Source of the DNA: Agarophyton chilense
Taxonomy: Eukaryota > Rhodophyta > Florideophyceae > Gracilariales > Gracilariaceae
NCBI GenBank assembly: GCA_030374765.1
Contig: JARGXX010000068.1
Span: 620,001-684,000, forward strand
Reading direction: 5' to 3'
DNA: 64,000 nt
This document shows positions 63,883 through 64,000 of this stretch, in pieces (within the stretch, counting starts at the first letter, position 1; every line of letters starts with the position of its first letter). A program made the position numbers and the translations under genes. Below the pieces are notes generated by a model that was not told the DNA's origin, did no database searches, and saw nothing but the letters and a program-made list of their open reading frames with translations.

Positions 63883-64000
63883 CACACCAGCAAGAACAAC
63901 GGTGATCCGGACGTCCCGTCTACCGACGTGCCATCTCCGCATTTGCGCGCTACAGCCGTTGCTGAACCCTCTATGGGAAGCGCCACCGCATCTGCGTCTG

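Larger units (their letters stand above)
57521..64000 (+). mobile_element. Gypsy (Ty3) LTR retrotransposon G, 5' part, nearly whole
   Basis: Gag, then pol with protease, RT, RNase H and integrase, running to the right edge; the 3' LTR is outside. About one break is seen (in gag) and pol looks whole, so it is fairly young. Gag and pol are separate frames joined by an ATGA overlap. Confidence 0.9.

Overview
The window is eukaryotic. It has no operons or bacterial signals. It is dominated by LTR retrotransposons, has short GT-AG introns, and carries a piece of a gene for the eukaryotic mRNA-decapping cofactor DCP1. Base composition is balanced. A retrotransposon-rich, intron-poor alga such as a florideophyte red alga is my best guess, but a fungus cannot be excluded because the DNA transposon at 44-52 kb is Plavaka-like, a group best known from fungi. 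The species is not proven by the sequence.

Layout, left to right. 1-5030: Copia family 1, copy A, minus strand, running off the left edge. 5031-5498: a 468-bp piece of a DCP1-like gene. 5499-18723: Copia family 1, copy B, plus strand, whose 3' LTR region is split by a whole Copia of a second family, copy C (11478-18034). 18724-21141: decayed minus-strand coding sequence of an unknown gene. 21142-27763: Copia family 1, copy D, minus strand. 27764-35993: the only substantial non-transposon stretch. It holds a 129-bp in-frame tandem repeat, a long beta-strand-rich protein of unknown identity, a small Cys-rich ORF, and a promoter followed by the parent DCP1-like locus with one predicted intron. 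35994-42619: Copia family 1, copy E, plus strand, inserted in the DCP1-like reading frame and flanked by a 5-bp duplication (ACAAC). 42625-43537: tail of the interrupted gene and a further ORF. 44053-51785: a Plavaka-like (CACTA-related) DNA transposon region with two convergent genes and a tandem array of about ten intron-like repeat modules. 52470-56585: a decayed Gypsy (F). 56586-64000: a nearly whole Gypsy (G), truncated by the right edge.

Copies B, D and E of Copia family 1 each keep a whole 1341-codon gag-pol, and C a whole 1433-codon gag-pol. The LTR pairs of C and E differ at only one or two sites by eye, so these insertions are recent. Both Copia families carry the same primer binding site, complementary to the anticodon stem-loop of initiator tRNA-Met (half-tRNA priming). 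Their LTRs also share an upstream block although their proteins are well diverged. The DCP1 piece at 5 kb and the one at 35.5 kb end at exactly the same base against the same Copia family, so that junction was duplicated rather than formed twice. In the DCP1-like gene and the DNA-transposon accessory gene the reading frames are interrupted only by stop codons that fit C-to-T change.
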